A DNA stretch of 64,000 nt from Streptomyces sp. PCS3-D2 (GTDB lineage Bacteria; Actinomycetota; Actinomycetes; Streptomycetales; Streptomycetaceae): assembly GCF_000612545.2 (NCBI RefSeq), contig NZ_CP097800.1:7122001-7186000 (forward strand), in the 5' to 3' direction. A program made the position numbers and the translations under genes. Below, one piece after another: positions 26,459-35,786 of this stretch; position 1 is the stretch's first letter; each line of letters starts with the position of its first letter. Under the pieces are notes generated by a model. It was not told the origin of the DNA. It did not search any database and saw only the letters and a list, made by a program, of their open reading frames with translations.

Positions 26459-27400
26459 ATGAGCGACGAAGACCGGGTGCTGTACGGGTGCATGGGCCTG
26501 GGCGGGAGCTGGGATCCACAGCCGTACGGGTCCGGGGACATCGATGCCGCCGAGGCGGCCGTCGAGGCTGCCCTCGACAGCGGGATCACCGCCTTCGACC
26601 ACGCCGACATCTACCGGCACGGCAAGTCCGAGGCCGTGTTCGGCGAGGTCCTCAAGAGGACGCCGGGTCTGCGCGGCCGGATCACCCTCCAAACGAAGTG
26701 CGGGATCCGGCTCGGCGACGAGCACCGCCCGGGCATGTACGACCTGCGCGGGGAGTCCATCACGCGACGCGTGGAGGAGAGTCTCACCCGGCTGCGGACC
26801 GACGTGATCGACGTCCTGCTCCTGCACCGGCCCGACCCCCTCGCCGATGTGGACGCCATCGCCTCCGCACTGGCATCCCTCCACCGGCAGGGCCTCGTAC
26901 GGCGCTTCGGGGTGTCCAACATGGGCGCGGCGCAGATCGCCCACCTCCAGGCCCGGCTGGACCAGCCGCTCGTGGTCAACCAGCTGGAGATGAGCCTGCA
27001 CAGCCGGGACTGGGTGGAGGCCGGGGTCCTGCTCAACACCCCCGCGTCCACAGCAGGCGGTTTCCCCTTCGGGACCCTGGAGCACTGCCGCGACCACGGC
27101 ATCCGCCTGCAGGCCTGGGGCGCGCTGGCCCAGGGCCGCTTCACCGGCCGCCAGCAGACGCCCGCCGAGACGGCCACAGCAGAGCTGCTGGCCGAACTGG
27201 CCCGCCGCAAGGGCACGACGCCCGAGACGGTCCTGCTGTGGTGGCTGATCCGGCACCCGTCGCGGATCGCACCGGTCATCGGCAGTGCGCGCCCCGACCG
27301 GATCCGTGCCTGCCGCGACGCGGCCCTGCGCGAACCCGACCTCACGCACGAGGAGTGGTACGCGCTCTGGGTCACGGCCCGCGGCGTTCCTCTGCCCTGA
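26459..27400 (+). CDS. Aldo/keto reductase
   Basis: A 313-residue NADPH-dependent aldo/keto reductase with a TIM-barrel fold. The catalytic tetrad is visible: Asp and Tyr in AFDHADIYRHGKSE, Lys in TLQTKCGIR, His in VLLLHRPDP. The later GVSNMGAAQIAHLQ and VIGSARPDRI (cofactor loop) are standard, and it is closest in style to the YdhF-like group (NQLEMSLHSRDW). ATG 26459 is chosen; GTG 26438 is an alternative. Single gene, substrate unknown. Confidence 0.92.
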   Translation: MSDEDRVLYGCMGLGGSWDPQPYGSGDIDAAEAAVEAALDSGITAFDHADIYRHGKSEAVFGEVLKRTPGLRGRITLQTKCGIRLGDEHRPGMYDLRGESITRRVEESLTRLRTDVIDVLLLHRPDPLADVDAIASALASLHRQGLVRRFGVSNMGAAQIAHLQARLDQPLVVNQLEMSLHSRDWVEAGVLLNTPASTAGGFPFGTLEHCRDHGIRLQAWGALAQGRFTGRQQTPAETATAELLAELARRKGTTPETVLLWWLIRHPSRIAPVIGSARPDRIRACRDAALREPDLTHEEWYALWVTARGVPLP

Positions 27401-27535
27401 CCTGACGGCGCCGCCGTTCCGTCGCGGCCATGTCATGCAGTAATCATCCGTACTTGTGGGTACTGCGGCCGAACGGCGCCGGATTTGATAGTTCTGGACA
27501 GGTCCGGTGTGAGAAACCTGCGGGAAGGACTGGGC

Positions 27536-27709
27536 ATGTTCGATCTGCTGCGCCCGGAGACCGTCGTGTGCCCCTTCTGCAAGGCCACCGCCGCCGACGG
27601 GGCGGCGCGCACGCTGCGGACGGGCTCGGGCTCCCTCTCGGTGACCTGGCACGCCCTGAACTGCCCGCACTACGCGGCCGACCGGATCCTCGCCGAGAAG
27701 GAGGGCTGA
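27536..27709 (+). CDS. Small protein with zinc-ribbon-like cysteines
   Basis: A 57-residue protein beginning MFDLLRPETVVCPFCKATA with a CxxC pair and a later LNCPHYA containing Cys and His; the four ligands could hold one zinc. ATG 27536 has GGGAAGGAC (27522-27530) at a suitable distance. No exact family known. It lies alone between the aldo/keto reductase and the transporter gene. Confidence 0.6.
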   Translation: MFDLLRPETVVCPFCKATAADGAARTLRTGSGSLSVTWHALNCPHYAADRILAEKEG

Positions 27710-27856
27710 GGGTCCGCACCCGGCCCCCGGGGGCCACACCGCCGGGCCTGCCTCCGCACCGCTCGGCCCGGCCACCCGCCCCGACCATCCGCCCCGGACG
27801 GGCGAATCCGGGCCGCGGCGCGTGGCATCGCCGGCCCCGCGTGGCACCCATGGACC

Positions 27857-28906
27857 ATGCCGCCGGTGTCCCCGTTCCTGCGTACGGCCGCGGCGTACGC
27901 CTGGCGCCTGCTGGTCGTCGGTGCCGCCGTCTACGCGGTCTTCGCCCTGCTCGGCCGCTTCCACGAGATCGCCGTCGCGGTCTTCCTCGGCCTCGTCGTC
28001 ACCGCACTGCTGTGGGTGCCCACGCGGCGCCTGACCCGCGCCCTGCCCCGGGCGATCGCCGTGGCCCTGACCCTCATGGGCAGCGCGCTGCTCCTGCTGG
28101 GCGTACTGACCCTGGTCGGCGAGGCGGTGGCGGGGGAGAGCACGACCCTGGCCCGGGAGTTCCGGGAGGGACTGGCCAGCATCGAGCAGTGGCTGCAGAG
28201 ACCGCCCTTCCGGCTGAACCCCGAGGCGCTCTCCGACGTCCAGTCCCGGATCGGCGAGTACCTCTCCAGTCACCGCTCCACGGTGCTCAGCCAGGCGGTC
28301 AGCGGGGCCGGGCGGCTCGTGCACGTCCTGACCGTCCTCGCGCTCGCGGTCTTCTGCTCGTTCTTCTTCCTCCACGGCGGCGACCGGCAGTGGGCGTGGT
28401 TCTGCGCACAGCTGCCCGAGACGGCCCGGGAGCGTGTGGCGATCGCCGGGCGCGCCGGCTGGCGCACCTTCACCGGATACACCCGCGGGATCGTGGTCGT
28501 CGCGGCGACGAACGCGGTCCTCGTCGGGCTCGCCCTGTACTTCCTCGGCGTCCCACTGGCCGTCCCGCTGGCCCTGCTGGAGTTCTTCGCGGCCTTCATC
28601 CCCCTCGTCGGGTCACCGGTCGCGCTGGCGGTCGCCGCGGTGGTCGCCCTGGCCTCGAAGGGGCCGCTCGTCGCGGGGATCGTCGTCGCGCTGATCGTGG
28701 TCATCGGCCAGATCGAGGGACACCTGCTCCATCCGCTGGTGATGAGCCGCGCGGTCCGCCTGCACCCGCTGGTCGTGGCGATCTCGGTGGTCGCGGGCGC
28801 GATCGCCGCAGGCGTGGTCGGCGCCGTGGTCGCGGTCCCGCTGGTCTCCGTCGTCTGGTCGGTCCACTCTGCCCTGCGCGAGGCCCGGGGCACGGCCGAC
28901 GAGTGA
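27857..28906 (+). CDS. AI-2E family transporter (membrane protein)
   Basis: A 349-residue multi-pass membrane protein of the AI-2E exporter family (PF01594 type). About seven or eight hydrophobic segments are visible, first at residues 14-50 as a pair, then about 70-95, 155-175, 210-240, 245-275 and 310-340. The family hallmark is ALLEFFAAFIPLVGSPVA followed by VIGQIEGHLLHPLVMSRAVR. A cytoplasmic/extracellular helical region lies at about 95-150. Members move small molecules or ions; the substrate is unknown. Confidence 0.88.
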   Translation: MPPVSPFLRTAAAYAWRLLVVGAAVYAVFALLGRFHEIAVAVFLGLVVTALLWVPTRRLTRALPRAIAVALTLMGSALLLLGVLTLVGEAVAGESTTLAREFREGLASIEQWLQRPPFRLNPEALSDVQSRIGEYLSSHRSTVLSQAVSGAGRLVHVLTVLALAVFCSFFFLHGGDRQWAWFCAQLPETARERVAIAGRAGWRTFTGYTRGIVVVAATNAVLVGLALYFLGVPLAVPLALLEFFAAFIPLVGSPVALAVAAVVALASKGPLVAGIVVALIVVIGQIEGHLLHPLVMSRAVRLHPLVVAISVVAGAIAAGVVGAVVAVPLVSVVWSVHSALREARGTADE

Positions 28907-28937
28907 CCGCGCCCGCGGCTTCCTGCACAATCGCCTG

Positions 28938-30965
28938 ATGAGCGATGACGACCCCTACCTGTGGTTGGAAGACGTATCCGGCGAGGAAGCCCTCGCCTGG
29001 GTCCGGGAGCGCAACGCCGAGACCGTGGGCGCGCTGACCGGCGCCCCCGGCTTCAAGGTGCTCGAGCAGGAGATGCGCGAGGTGCTGGACGACGACGGCC
29101 GGATCCCGTACGTCGTCCGCCGAGGCCCTCACCTCTACAACTTCTGGCAGGACGCCGACCACGAACGCGGACTGTGGCGGCGCACCACACTGGAGGAGTA
29201 CCGCACCGACTGCCCGGCCTGGGAGGTCCTCCTGGACCTGGACGCGCTGGCCGAGGCCGAGGGGGAGAAGTGGGCCTGGGCCGGCAGCAGGGTCCTCGCC
29301 CCCGAGCACCGGCACGCCCTGGTCCTGCTCTCCCGGGACGGCGCCGACGCCTGCGTCGTGCGCGAGTTCGACCTGGAGGCCCTGGAGTTCGTCACGGACG
29401 GGTTCACGGTTGCCGAGGCCAAGACCCGGATCGGGTGGATCGACCACGACCGGGTCTGGATCGGTACGGACTTCGGTGCCGGTTCGATGTCCGCCTCCGG
29501 CTACCCGCTCCAGGTGCGTCGGTGGCGCCGCGGCACCCCCTTGGAGGACGCCGAGCTCGTCTACCAGGGCCGCCCCGGCGACCTCTCGGCCTCCGGCTGG
29601 CACGACGACACCCCGGGCTTCGGGCGGGACTTCGTGCACCGGCAGATCGACTTCTGGAACCAGGAGCTGTTCCTCCTGCCCGAGGATCCCTGCGCCGCGC
29701 CCGTGAAAATCGACGTCCCGGACGACGCGAGCGCCTCCGTCCACCGGGAATGGCTGACCGTCACCACCAGGACGCCCTGGCTCGGCCACCCCGCGGGCAG
29801 CCTGCTGGCCTTCGACCTCCAGGCCTTCCTGGCCGGTGCGCGGCAGGCCGAGGTGCTGTTCACCCCGGACGAGCGCACCGCGCTCGCCGGATACAGCTGG
29901 ACCCGCAACCACCTCGTCCTCGGCACCCGGCTCGACGTCTCCTCCGGCCTGGAGCTGCTCACCCCCGGGCCCGGCGGCTGGAGCCGCGCACCACTGCCGG
30001 GTCTGCCGCCGCTGTCCACCGCCTCGGTCACCTGCACCGACCCGGACGTCGGCGACGAGTACTTCCACCTCGTCACCGGCTTCCTCCAGCCCTCCACCCT
30101 CTACCGGGGCACAGCGGGCGAACAGGACGCCAGCGAGCCCGTCAAGCAGAGCCCCGCGCTGTTCGACACCGCAGGGCTCAGCGTGCGCCAGTTCTTCGCG
30201 ACCTCCGCGGACGGCACCCGGGTGCCGTACTTCGTCGTCGGCCCCGAGGAGCGGTCCGGCCCCGGCCCCACCCTGCTCTACGGGTACGGCGGCTTCGAGA
30301 TCTCCATGGTCCCGTCGTACAGCGCGGTCACCGGCCGCGCCTGGCTCGCGCGCGGCGGTACCTACGCCGTCGCCGGCATCCGGGGCGGGCACGAGTACGG
30401 GCCGGCCTGGCACCGGGCGGCGCTCGGCGCCCACCGGGTCCGGGCCTACGAGGACTTCGCCGCCGTCGCCCGGGACCTCGTCGCCCGGGACGTCACGACC
30501 CCGGCCCAGCTCGGCATCGAGGGCGGCAGCAACGGCGGCCTCCTCATGGGCGCGATGCTCACCCGCGAACCGGAGCTGTTCGGCGCGGTCGTCGCGCACG
30601 TGCCACTGCTCGACATGCTCCGCTTCCACAAGCTGCTCGCCGGCGCCAGCTGGATCGCCGAGTACGGCGACCCCGACGACCCGGCGGACCGGCTTCACCT
30701 GGAGGGCATCTCCCCCTACCACCGGATCCGGACGGACGGTCCCGCCTACCCGCCGCTGCTCCTGCTCACCTCGACCCGCGATGACCGTGTCCACCCGGGG
30801 CACGCCCGCAAGATGGCCGCCCGGCTGCGCGAGGCCGGCCATCCGGTGCTCTTCCACGAACACATCGGCGGCGGCCACGCGGGCGCCACCGACCACCGGC
30901 AGTCGGCCTTCAACGAGGCTCTCGTCCACACCTTCCTGTGGGAGCGGCTGGCCCCGCCGAAGTGA
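28938..30965 (+). CDS. Prolyl oligopeptidase family serine peptidase
   Basis: A 675-residue S9 peptidase. The N-terminal WLEDVSGEEALAWVRERN is the family start, residues about 70-400 form the beta-propeller, and the C-terminal hydrolase has Ser531 in EGGSNGGLLMGA, Asp615 or Asp616 in TSTRDDRVHPGH and His647 in IGGGHAGATD. No signal peptide, so it should cleave peptides in the cytosol. ATG 28938 lies 31 bp after the AI-2E gene; the two may be co-transcribed. A strong hairpin follows 7 bp after the stop. Confidence 0.92.
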   Translation: MSDDDPYLWLEDVSGEEALAWVRERNAETVGALTGAPGFKVLEQEMREVLDDDGRIPYVVRRGPHLYNFWQDADHERGLWRRTTLEEYRTDCPAWEVLLDLDALAEAEGEKWAWAGSRVLAPEHRHALVLLSRDGADACVVREFDLEALEFVTDGFTVAEAKTRIGWIDHDRVWIGTDFGAGSMSASGYPLQVRRWRRGTPLEDAELVYQGRPGDLSASGWHDDTPGFGRDFVHRQIDFWNQELFLLPEDPCAAPVKIDVPDDASASVHREWLTVTTRTPWLGHPAGSLLAFDLQAFLAGARQAEVLFTPDERTALAGYSWTRNHLVLGTRLDVSSGLELLTPGPGGWSRAPLPGLPPLSTASVTCTDPDVGDEYFHLVTGFLQPSTLYRGTAGEQDASEPVKQSPALFDTAGLSVRQFFATSADGTRVPYFVVGPEERSGPGPTLLYGYGGFEISMVPSYSAVTGRAWLARGGTYAVAGIRGGHEYGPAWHRAALGAHRVRAYEDFAAVARDLVARDVTTPAQLGIEGGSNGGLLMGAMLTREPELFGAVVAHVPLLDMLRFHKLLAGASWIAEYGDPDDPADRLHLEGISPYHRIRTDGPAYPPLLLLTSTRDDRVHPGHARKMAARLREAGHPVLFHEHIGGGHAGATDHRQSAFNEALVHTFLWERLAPPK

Positions 30966-30972
30966 ACGCCCA

Positions 30973-31001
30973 GCCGGGCACGCGCACCCCGCGTGCCCGG
31001 C
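30973..31001. terminator. Bidirectional hairpin terminator
   Basis: GCCGGGCACGCG pairs with CGCGTGCCCGGC (12 bp, 5-nt loop) between two convergent genes, serving the peptidase and the GH15 gene. Confidence 0.75.
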
Positions 31002-31033
31002 GCGACCGCGACGCCCGGTCCGCCCCGGCGGCG

Positions 31034-32884
31034 TCAGCCCCCGGGGCCGCTCTCCTCCACACGGTCGAGCTGCTCGTCCAGGGCGAGGGCCGCCGCGATC
31101 AGCGACAGGTGGGTGAAGGCCTGCGGGAAGTTGCCCAGCTGCTCGCCGGAGGGTCCCATCTCCTCGGCGAACAGGCCGACGTGGTTGGCGTAGGTGAGCA
31201 TCTTGTCGAAGGCGTACCGGGCCTCCTGCGGTTTGCCGGCCCGGGCCAGCGCCTCCACGTAGACGAAGCTGCAGAGGTTGAAGGTGCCCTCCGATCCTCG
31301 CAGCCCGTCCGGGGAAGCCTCCGGGTTGTAGCGGTAGACCAGGCTGTCGCTGACCAGTTCGCGGTCCATGGCGGCGAGCGTGCTGAGCCAGAGCGGGTCG
31401 GTGGGGGAGAGGAAACCGACCCGAGGCATGAGCAGGAGGGAGGCGTCCAGCACGTCGGTGTCGTAGTGCTGGACGAACGCCTGCTTGTCCGCGTTCCAGC
31501 CGCGCTCGACGATCTGCGCGAAGACGGTGTCGCGCACCCGCCTCCACCGGTCGACGTCGGCGGGGCGGGCGAAGGTGGAGGCGAGGCGGATCCCCCGGTC
31601 GAAGGCGACCCACGTCATGAGACGGCTGAAGGTGAAGTTCTGGCGGCCGCCCCGGGTCTCCCAGATGCCCTCGTCGGGCCGGTCCCAGTTCTCGGCGAGC
31701 CAGTCGAGGACGCCGGCGTACGCCGTCCAGCCCTGGATGCCACCCATGTCGCGGGTCTGGGCCAGGGCGTCGGAGGCCTCGCCGTAGATGTCGAGCTGGA
31801 TCTGGTCGGCGGCCGCGTTGCCCGCGCGCACCGGCTTGGAGCCCTCGTAGCCGTCGAGGTGGTCCAATACCTCCTCGGTGAGGCGGGCCTCGCCGTCGAC
31901 GCGGTACATGATCTGCAGGGGTTCGCCCGACGCGGTGCCGCCGGCGGCGAGCCGGTCGAGCAGCCAGCGGCGGAAGGCGGAGGCCTCCTCGACGAACCCG
32001 AGGTCGATCAGGGCCCTGACGGAGAGGGAGGCGTCACGGACCCAGGTGAACCGGTAGTCCCAGTTGCGCTCGCCGCCGACCTGTTCGGGCAGCCCCATGG
32101 TGAGCGCGGCGATCGGCGCGCCGGTGGGCGCGTAGGTGAGCATCTTCAGGGTGATCGCCGAACGGTGCACGATGTCGCGCCAGCGGCCGCGGTAGGTGCA
32201 GGAGCGCAGCCAGGTGTGCCAGAAGCCGCGGCAGGCCTGCAGCTCGGCGCTGATCCCCTCGGCCGACAGCGGAGGTGGCATGGGACCGTCGTCAGCGTCG
32301 CTGGTCAGCACCACGGCCGCCGCCTGCCCGGCCTCCAGGGTGAAGCGGGAGACGAGGTCCTCGCCGTCGCGCCGCAGCACGATGGGGCCGGCGGCGGTGG
32401 CGACCTGGAGGTGCAGCTTGGTGCCCGGACCCCGGAAGACCACCGACGTCCGGTCGAGCTCCTCGAACGTGTGGGGGGCGCGGCCGTAGTCGAACCGCGG
32501 GCGGCATTCGAGGTCGAAGTCCAGGCGGCCCCGCACCACCCGCACCACCCGGACCAGACGGTGGCGCTCGGTGCGCGCGGTGGTGTTCAACGGCACCATG
32601 AAGTCGGCGACCTCGCCGACCCCGCAGGGCCCCATGTACCGAGTCACCAGCACGGCCGTGTCCGCCTGGTAGAGCTGACGCACCACGGCTCCCGGCTCGT
32701 GGGCGAGATCGGCCGCGAGCCGGCAGTAGCCCCCGCGCTCGCTGTCGAGCAGGGACCCGAAGAGGCTGGGGGAGTCGAACCGGGGCGTGCACCACCAGTC
32801 GACCGTTCCCCGCGAGGACACCAGCGCGGCGGTCTGGAGGTCGCCGACCATTCCGTGATCGGCGATGGGCGGGTAAGCGTTCAC
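31034..32884 (-). CDS. Glycoside hydrolase family 15 protein (trehalase/glucoamylase-like)
   Basis: A 616-residue two-domain enzyme. Residues about 1-230 are the beta-sandwich (IADHGMVGDLQTAALVSSRG; VDWWCTPRFDSPSLFGSLLD), and residues about 240-600 the (alpha/alpha)6 barrel with ERNWDYRFTWVRDASLSV and GLFAEEMGPSGEQLGNFPQA, which carry the catalytic Glu and substrate contacts. Mycobacterial relatives of this form are trehalases; glucan-cleaving activity is equally possible. No signal peptide. GTG 32884 has GGGAGG 5 nt upstream and gives the usual start; ATG 32920 would add 12 residues. Confidence 0.88.
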   Translation of the reverse strand: MNAYPPIADHGMVGDLQTAALVSSRGTVDWWCTPRFDSPSLFGSLLDSERGGYCRLAADLAHEPGAVVRQLYQADTAVLVTRYMGPCGVGEVADFMVPLNTTARTERHRLVRVVRVVRGRLDFDLECRPRFDYGRAPHTFEELDRTSVVFRGPGTKLHLQVATAAGPIVLRRDGEDLVSRFTLEAGQAAAVVLTSDADDGPMPPPLSAEGISAELQACRGFWHTWLRSCTYRGRWRDIVHRSAITLKMLTYAPTGAPIAALTMGLPEQVGGERNWDYRFTWVRDASLSVRALIDLGFVEEASAFRRWLLDRLAAGGTASGEPLQIMYRVDGEARLTEEVLDHLDGYEGSKPVRAGNAAADQIQLDIYGEASDALAQTRDMGGIQGWTAYAGVLDWLAENWDRPDEGIWETRGGRQNFTFSRLMTWVAFDRGIRLASTFARPADVDRWRRVRDTVFAQIVERGWNADKQAFVQHYDTDVLDASLLLMPRVGFLSPTDPLWLSTLAAMDRELVSDSLVYRYNPEASPDGLRGSEGTFNLCSFVYVEALARAGKPQEARYAFDKMLTYANHVGLFAEEMGPSGEQLGNFPQAFTHLSLIAAALALDEQLDRVEESGPGG

Positions 32885-33219
32885 ACGTGCCTCCCTCGCT
32901 CGGACCGGGATCCGGCACATGCCGACCGGCGCTCCCGGCCCGTGTCCCGGTGCCGCGACAGCCTGGGACCGCCCCGTCCGCGGCGTCCGGGCTGCCGCCG
33001 TGCTCCGTCACCCCCAGCGTGCACCGCGGCCGTGACCGCCGCACTTCCGGCGCGGGCCGGGAAACACCGGGCGGACGCCGCCGGAACGCAGGATGACGGG
33101 AGAGCGGCCCCCAGGGGTTCCGCGCGGACATCCGATCGGGGGATTCGCGGCCCACGGCGGCGGCGGAAGCCGCTCGGATGCACCACGATCGGCGGGTGCA
33201 CTTCCGAAGGGAGGACCCC
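32885..33219. other. Divergent intergenic region
   Basis: 335 bp between the GH15 gene and the methyltransferase gene. It must hold both promoters, but I see no clear boxes and no gene. AAGGGAGGA at 33208-33216 belongs to the methyltransferase. Confidence 0.4.
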
Positions 33220-34005
33220 ATGAGCACCCCGTTCGCGTCCGCCGCCCCCTACTACGCCCGCTACCGGTCCCCGTACCCGAGGGAGATCCACACGCTGCTC
33301 GCGGACCGCTTCGCGCTCGACGGATCCCAGACCGTGCTGGACCTCGGCGCCGGCCCCGGCACGCTCGGCCTGCCCCTGGCCTCCCTGGCCGACCACGTCT
33401 ACGCCGTCGATCCGGAGCCGGCGATGCTCGCCGAGGGGACCCGGCTCGCCGAGGAGCGAGGCCTGACGAACATCTCGTGGCTGCGCGGCGACGCCGCCCG
33501 CGTCACCCGGCTGTGCCTGCCCCGGATCGACCTGTGCGTCATCGGCAAGGCGTTCCACCGGATGGACCGCGGCCGGCTGCTGGCCGACCTGGACGACGTG
33601 CTCGCGCCCCGGGGCGGGCTCGGCGTCGTCGTCTCGCTGCGCCGGCCCGGTGATCGGGGGCCGGCCTGGCTGGCCGCCGTCGAAGAGGTACGCGAGCGCT
33701 TCCTGGGCCCCGGCAGCCCCGGGCAGTCCGACCTCGACGACTGGGAAGACCTCGGCGACCTTCTCGCGAAGTCGCCGTTCTCCCGGGTCGAGACCCACCG
33801 GTGCGACCTGCTCGTCCGCCGCACGGTGGACGAGGTGATCGGCCTCCAGCTGTCCTTTCCCTCCTCCAGCCCGGCCGTGCTGGGCGACCGGATGGCCGCC
33901 TTCGAGGCGGAGCTGCGCCGGGCCCTGCTCGACCACGACCCCCGCGGCACGTACGCCCGGACCCTCCGCATCGGGGCCGCCGTGGCCACCAGGCCGCGGC
34001 GCTGA
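33220..34005 (+). CDS. Class I SAM-dependent methyltransferase
   Basis: A 261-residue methyltransferase. SAM-binding motif I is VLDLGAGPGTLGLPLA, motif II is VYAVDPEPAMLAEG and a post-motif acidic site follows in WLRGDAARV; the N-terminal block SAAPYYARYRSPYP is typical of the UbiE/small-molecule methylating group. ATG 33220 has AAGGGAGGA at 4-5 nt. The acceptor is unknown. It converges on the epimerase gene with a 33-bp gap. Confidence 0.88.
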   Translation: MSTPFASAAPYYARYRSPYPREIHTLLADRFALDGSQTVLDLGAGPGTLGLPLASLADHVYAVDPEPAMLAEGTRLAEERGLTNISWLRGDAARVTRLCLPRIDLCVIGKAFHRMDRGRLLADLDDVLAPRGGLGVVVSLRRPGDRGPAWLAAVEEVRERFLGPGSPGQSDLDDWEDLGDLLAKSPFSRVETHRCDLLVRRTVDEVIGLQLSFPSSSPAVLGDRMAAFEAELRRALLDHDPRGTYARTLRIGAAVATRPRR

Positions 34006-34038
34006 GCCCGCTCCGGCCCCCGGGGCGACCGACCCGGC

Positions 34039-35028
34039 TCAGCCGTCGAGCGCGGCGAGGAGTTCGCCTTCGCGGACGGCACTCAGCCCGGCCCGCCGGG
34101 TGCGGTCCAAGCCCTCGGAACGCTCCCACTCCAGGATGTCCGCGAGCATCTCCGCACGCGGCCGGTGCCGCAGCCCGGCCGCGTGCGCCGCGGCTCCGCT
34201 GCGGGCGCTGAAGCCCGCCCACTGCGGGTCCGGCAGCCACATGGCCAGCGACTCCGGCCCCATGAACGGAGCCACCCCCTGGTCCAGGAGCCACTGCGGG
34301 TCCGCCTCCACGACCTCCCCGGCGTGCCCGCCCACACGGCGCGACAGGGCGACCCACTCGTCGAACGGCACGACGGGCCCCACGGCGTCGAAGGTCCCGA
34401 CCGTGCCCTTCTGCGCGAGGTCGAGCATCCAGCCCGCGAGATCGCGCACGTCCACCACCTGCGTCGGCAGCCCGGGGGAGCGCGGTACGAGCATCGGCCG
34501 ATCCACCGCGCGGGCGGCTCGGGCCACCCAGTAGCCCGAGCGCCCCGTGTGGTCGCCGGGGCCGCCGATCAGGCCGGCCCGGGCGACCACCAGGCGGTCA
34601 CCGACCGCCGCGCGCACCGCCGCCTCACAGGCGACCTTGGCCTCGCCGTACTCCTCCCGTCCCACGTACTGCTGCTCGGTGGGTGCCAGCAGCGCGGCCG
34701 ACTCGTCGGCGCCGACCGTGCCGTGGTCGGCGTAGGCGCTGGCGGACGAGACGTACGTCCAGTGCCGGGTCCGCTCCGCCAGTGCCACGAGCGCGTCGCG
34801 AACGAACGCCGGCTGCCACGACACCTCCAGCACGGCGTCCCAGTCGCGATCCAGGAGCCCGGCGTAGGCGTCCGGGGCCTTCCGATCAGCCGTCACCAGC
34901 CGCGCCCCGGGCGCGACGTCACCGCTCTCGCCGCGCGCCAGACACGTCACACCGTGTCCGCGCTCCACCGCCTGCCGCGTGATCTCACGGCCCAGCCACG
35001 CGGTCCCGCCCAATATCAGGAGATCCAT
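34039..35028 (-). CDS. NAD-dependent epimerase/dehydratase family protein
   Basis: A 329-residue short-chain-dehydrogenase-type protein with the extended fold. The cofactor loop is [21 protein letters not shown] (GGTxxxG) and the YxxxK-type active site is [11 protein letters not shown]; the later [16 protein letters not shown] is typical of extended SDRs. Substrate is unknown; such enzymes in Streptomyces are often reductases in isolated genes. ATG 35028 is chosen because the beta-strand begins immediately; 35046 is an upstream alternative. Confidence 0.88.
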   Translation of the reverse strand: MDLLILGGTAWLGREITRQAVERGHGVTCLARGESGDVAPGARLVTADRKAPDAYAGLLDRDWDAVLEVSWQPAFVRDALVALAERTRHWTYVSSASAYADHGTVGADESAALLAPTEQQYVGREEYGEAKVACEAAVRAAVGDRLVVARAGLIGGPGDHTGRSGYWVARAARAVDRPMLVPRSPGLPTQVVDVRDLAGWMLDLAQKGTVGTFDAVGPVVPFDEWVALSRRVGGHAGEVVEADPQWLLDQGVAPFMGPESLAMWLPDPQWAGFSARSGAAAHAAGLRHRPRAEMLADILEWERSEGLDRTRRAGLSAVREGELLAALDG

Positions 35029-35106
35029 CGGCCCACCCCAGCACACTGCCGACCCGACCGCGACCCCGGTTCGCGGTCGGCGAAGAGCAGGGCGCGGGCC
35101 CGGGGG

Positions 35107-35613
35107 TCACAGGTCGCGGCGCATGCAGACACGCGGCCACCGGTCCAGGCCGTGTGCCGCCTCACGCGCCCGGATCTCCCGCAGGCCGGGAGTCAGCGCG
35201 GCCTCGCCGAGGGGACGGAAGCCGCAGCGGACGTAGTACGGCGCGTTCCAGGGGACTTCGGCGAAGGTGGTGAGCGTCAGCGCCGGCACACCCCCGCCCA
35301 CCGCGACCGCCGCGAGGCGCTCCAGCAGGGAGCGGCCGAGGCCCCGGCGGGAGTGGTCCGGGTGCACGGACACCTGCTCGACGTGGAGGTTGCCGTCCAC
35401 ATGATCGGCGATCAGGTAGGCGACCGGGACGTCCGCCCCGTCCACCGCGACCCAGGCGAGGCCCGCCTCCCGGAAGGCGGCGAGCACGGCGAGCGGCGGC
35501 GGCTCGTCGTCCGCGATCTCGGGCATGCCGATGTCCCGGAAGCAGAGCCCCGCGGCCCTCTCGATGTCCTGGAGGGCGGTCAGTTCGTCCTGACGTACAG
35601 CGCGCACAGACAT
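35107..35613 (-). CDS. GNAT family N-acetyltransferase
   Basis: A 168-residue acetyltransferase. The acetyl-CoA motif is EQVSVHPDHSRRGLGRSLLE, and APYYVRCGFRPLGEAAL is the usual C-terminal block. The Pro-rich FRDIGMPEIADDEPPPL near the N-terminus is typical of one Streptomyces group. ATG 35613 begins MSVRAVRQDEL. It lies 78 bp upstream (in transcription order) of the epimerase gene, possibly the same transcript. Substrate unknown. Confidence 0.88.
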   Translation of the reverse strand: MSVRAVRQDELTALQDIERAAGLCFRDIGMPEIADDEPPPLAVLAAFREAGLAWVAVDGADVPVAYLIADHVDGNLHVEQVSVHPDHSRRGLGRSLLERLAAVAVGGGVPALTLTTFAEVPWNAPYYVRCGFRPLGEAALTPGLREIRAREAAHGLDRWPRVCMRRDL

Positions 35614-35786
35614 GGGGCCATTGTCCGTACGGAGCCGCGCGGGGGCACGCGGGTTTCCGCGGCCCCGTCCGGCCGCGTCCACCCTCCCGCGGAGTGTGCT
35701 CCGTACGAGTTCACTTCGGGTGCCCGTTCGGCCCCAGGGCCGAGCGCGTGATCATCGGGTTGGCTCCTCATCGGTTTGATACGGCT

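Noticed and set aside
28701..31613. 970-codon open frame on the minus strand opposite the peptidase gene
   Set aside because: Shadow of the peptidase and GH15 genes, no recognisable domain.
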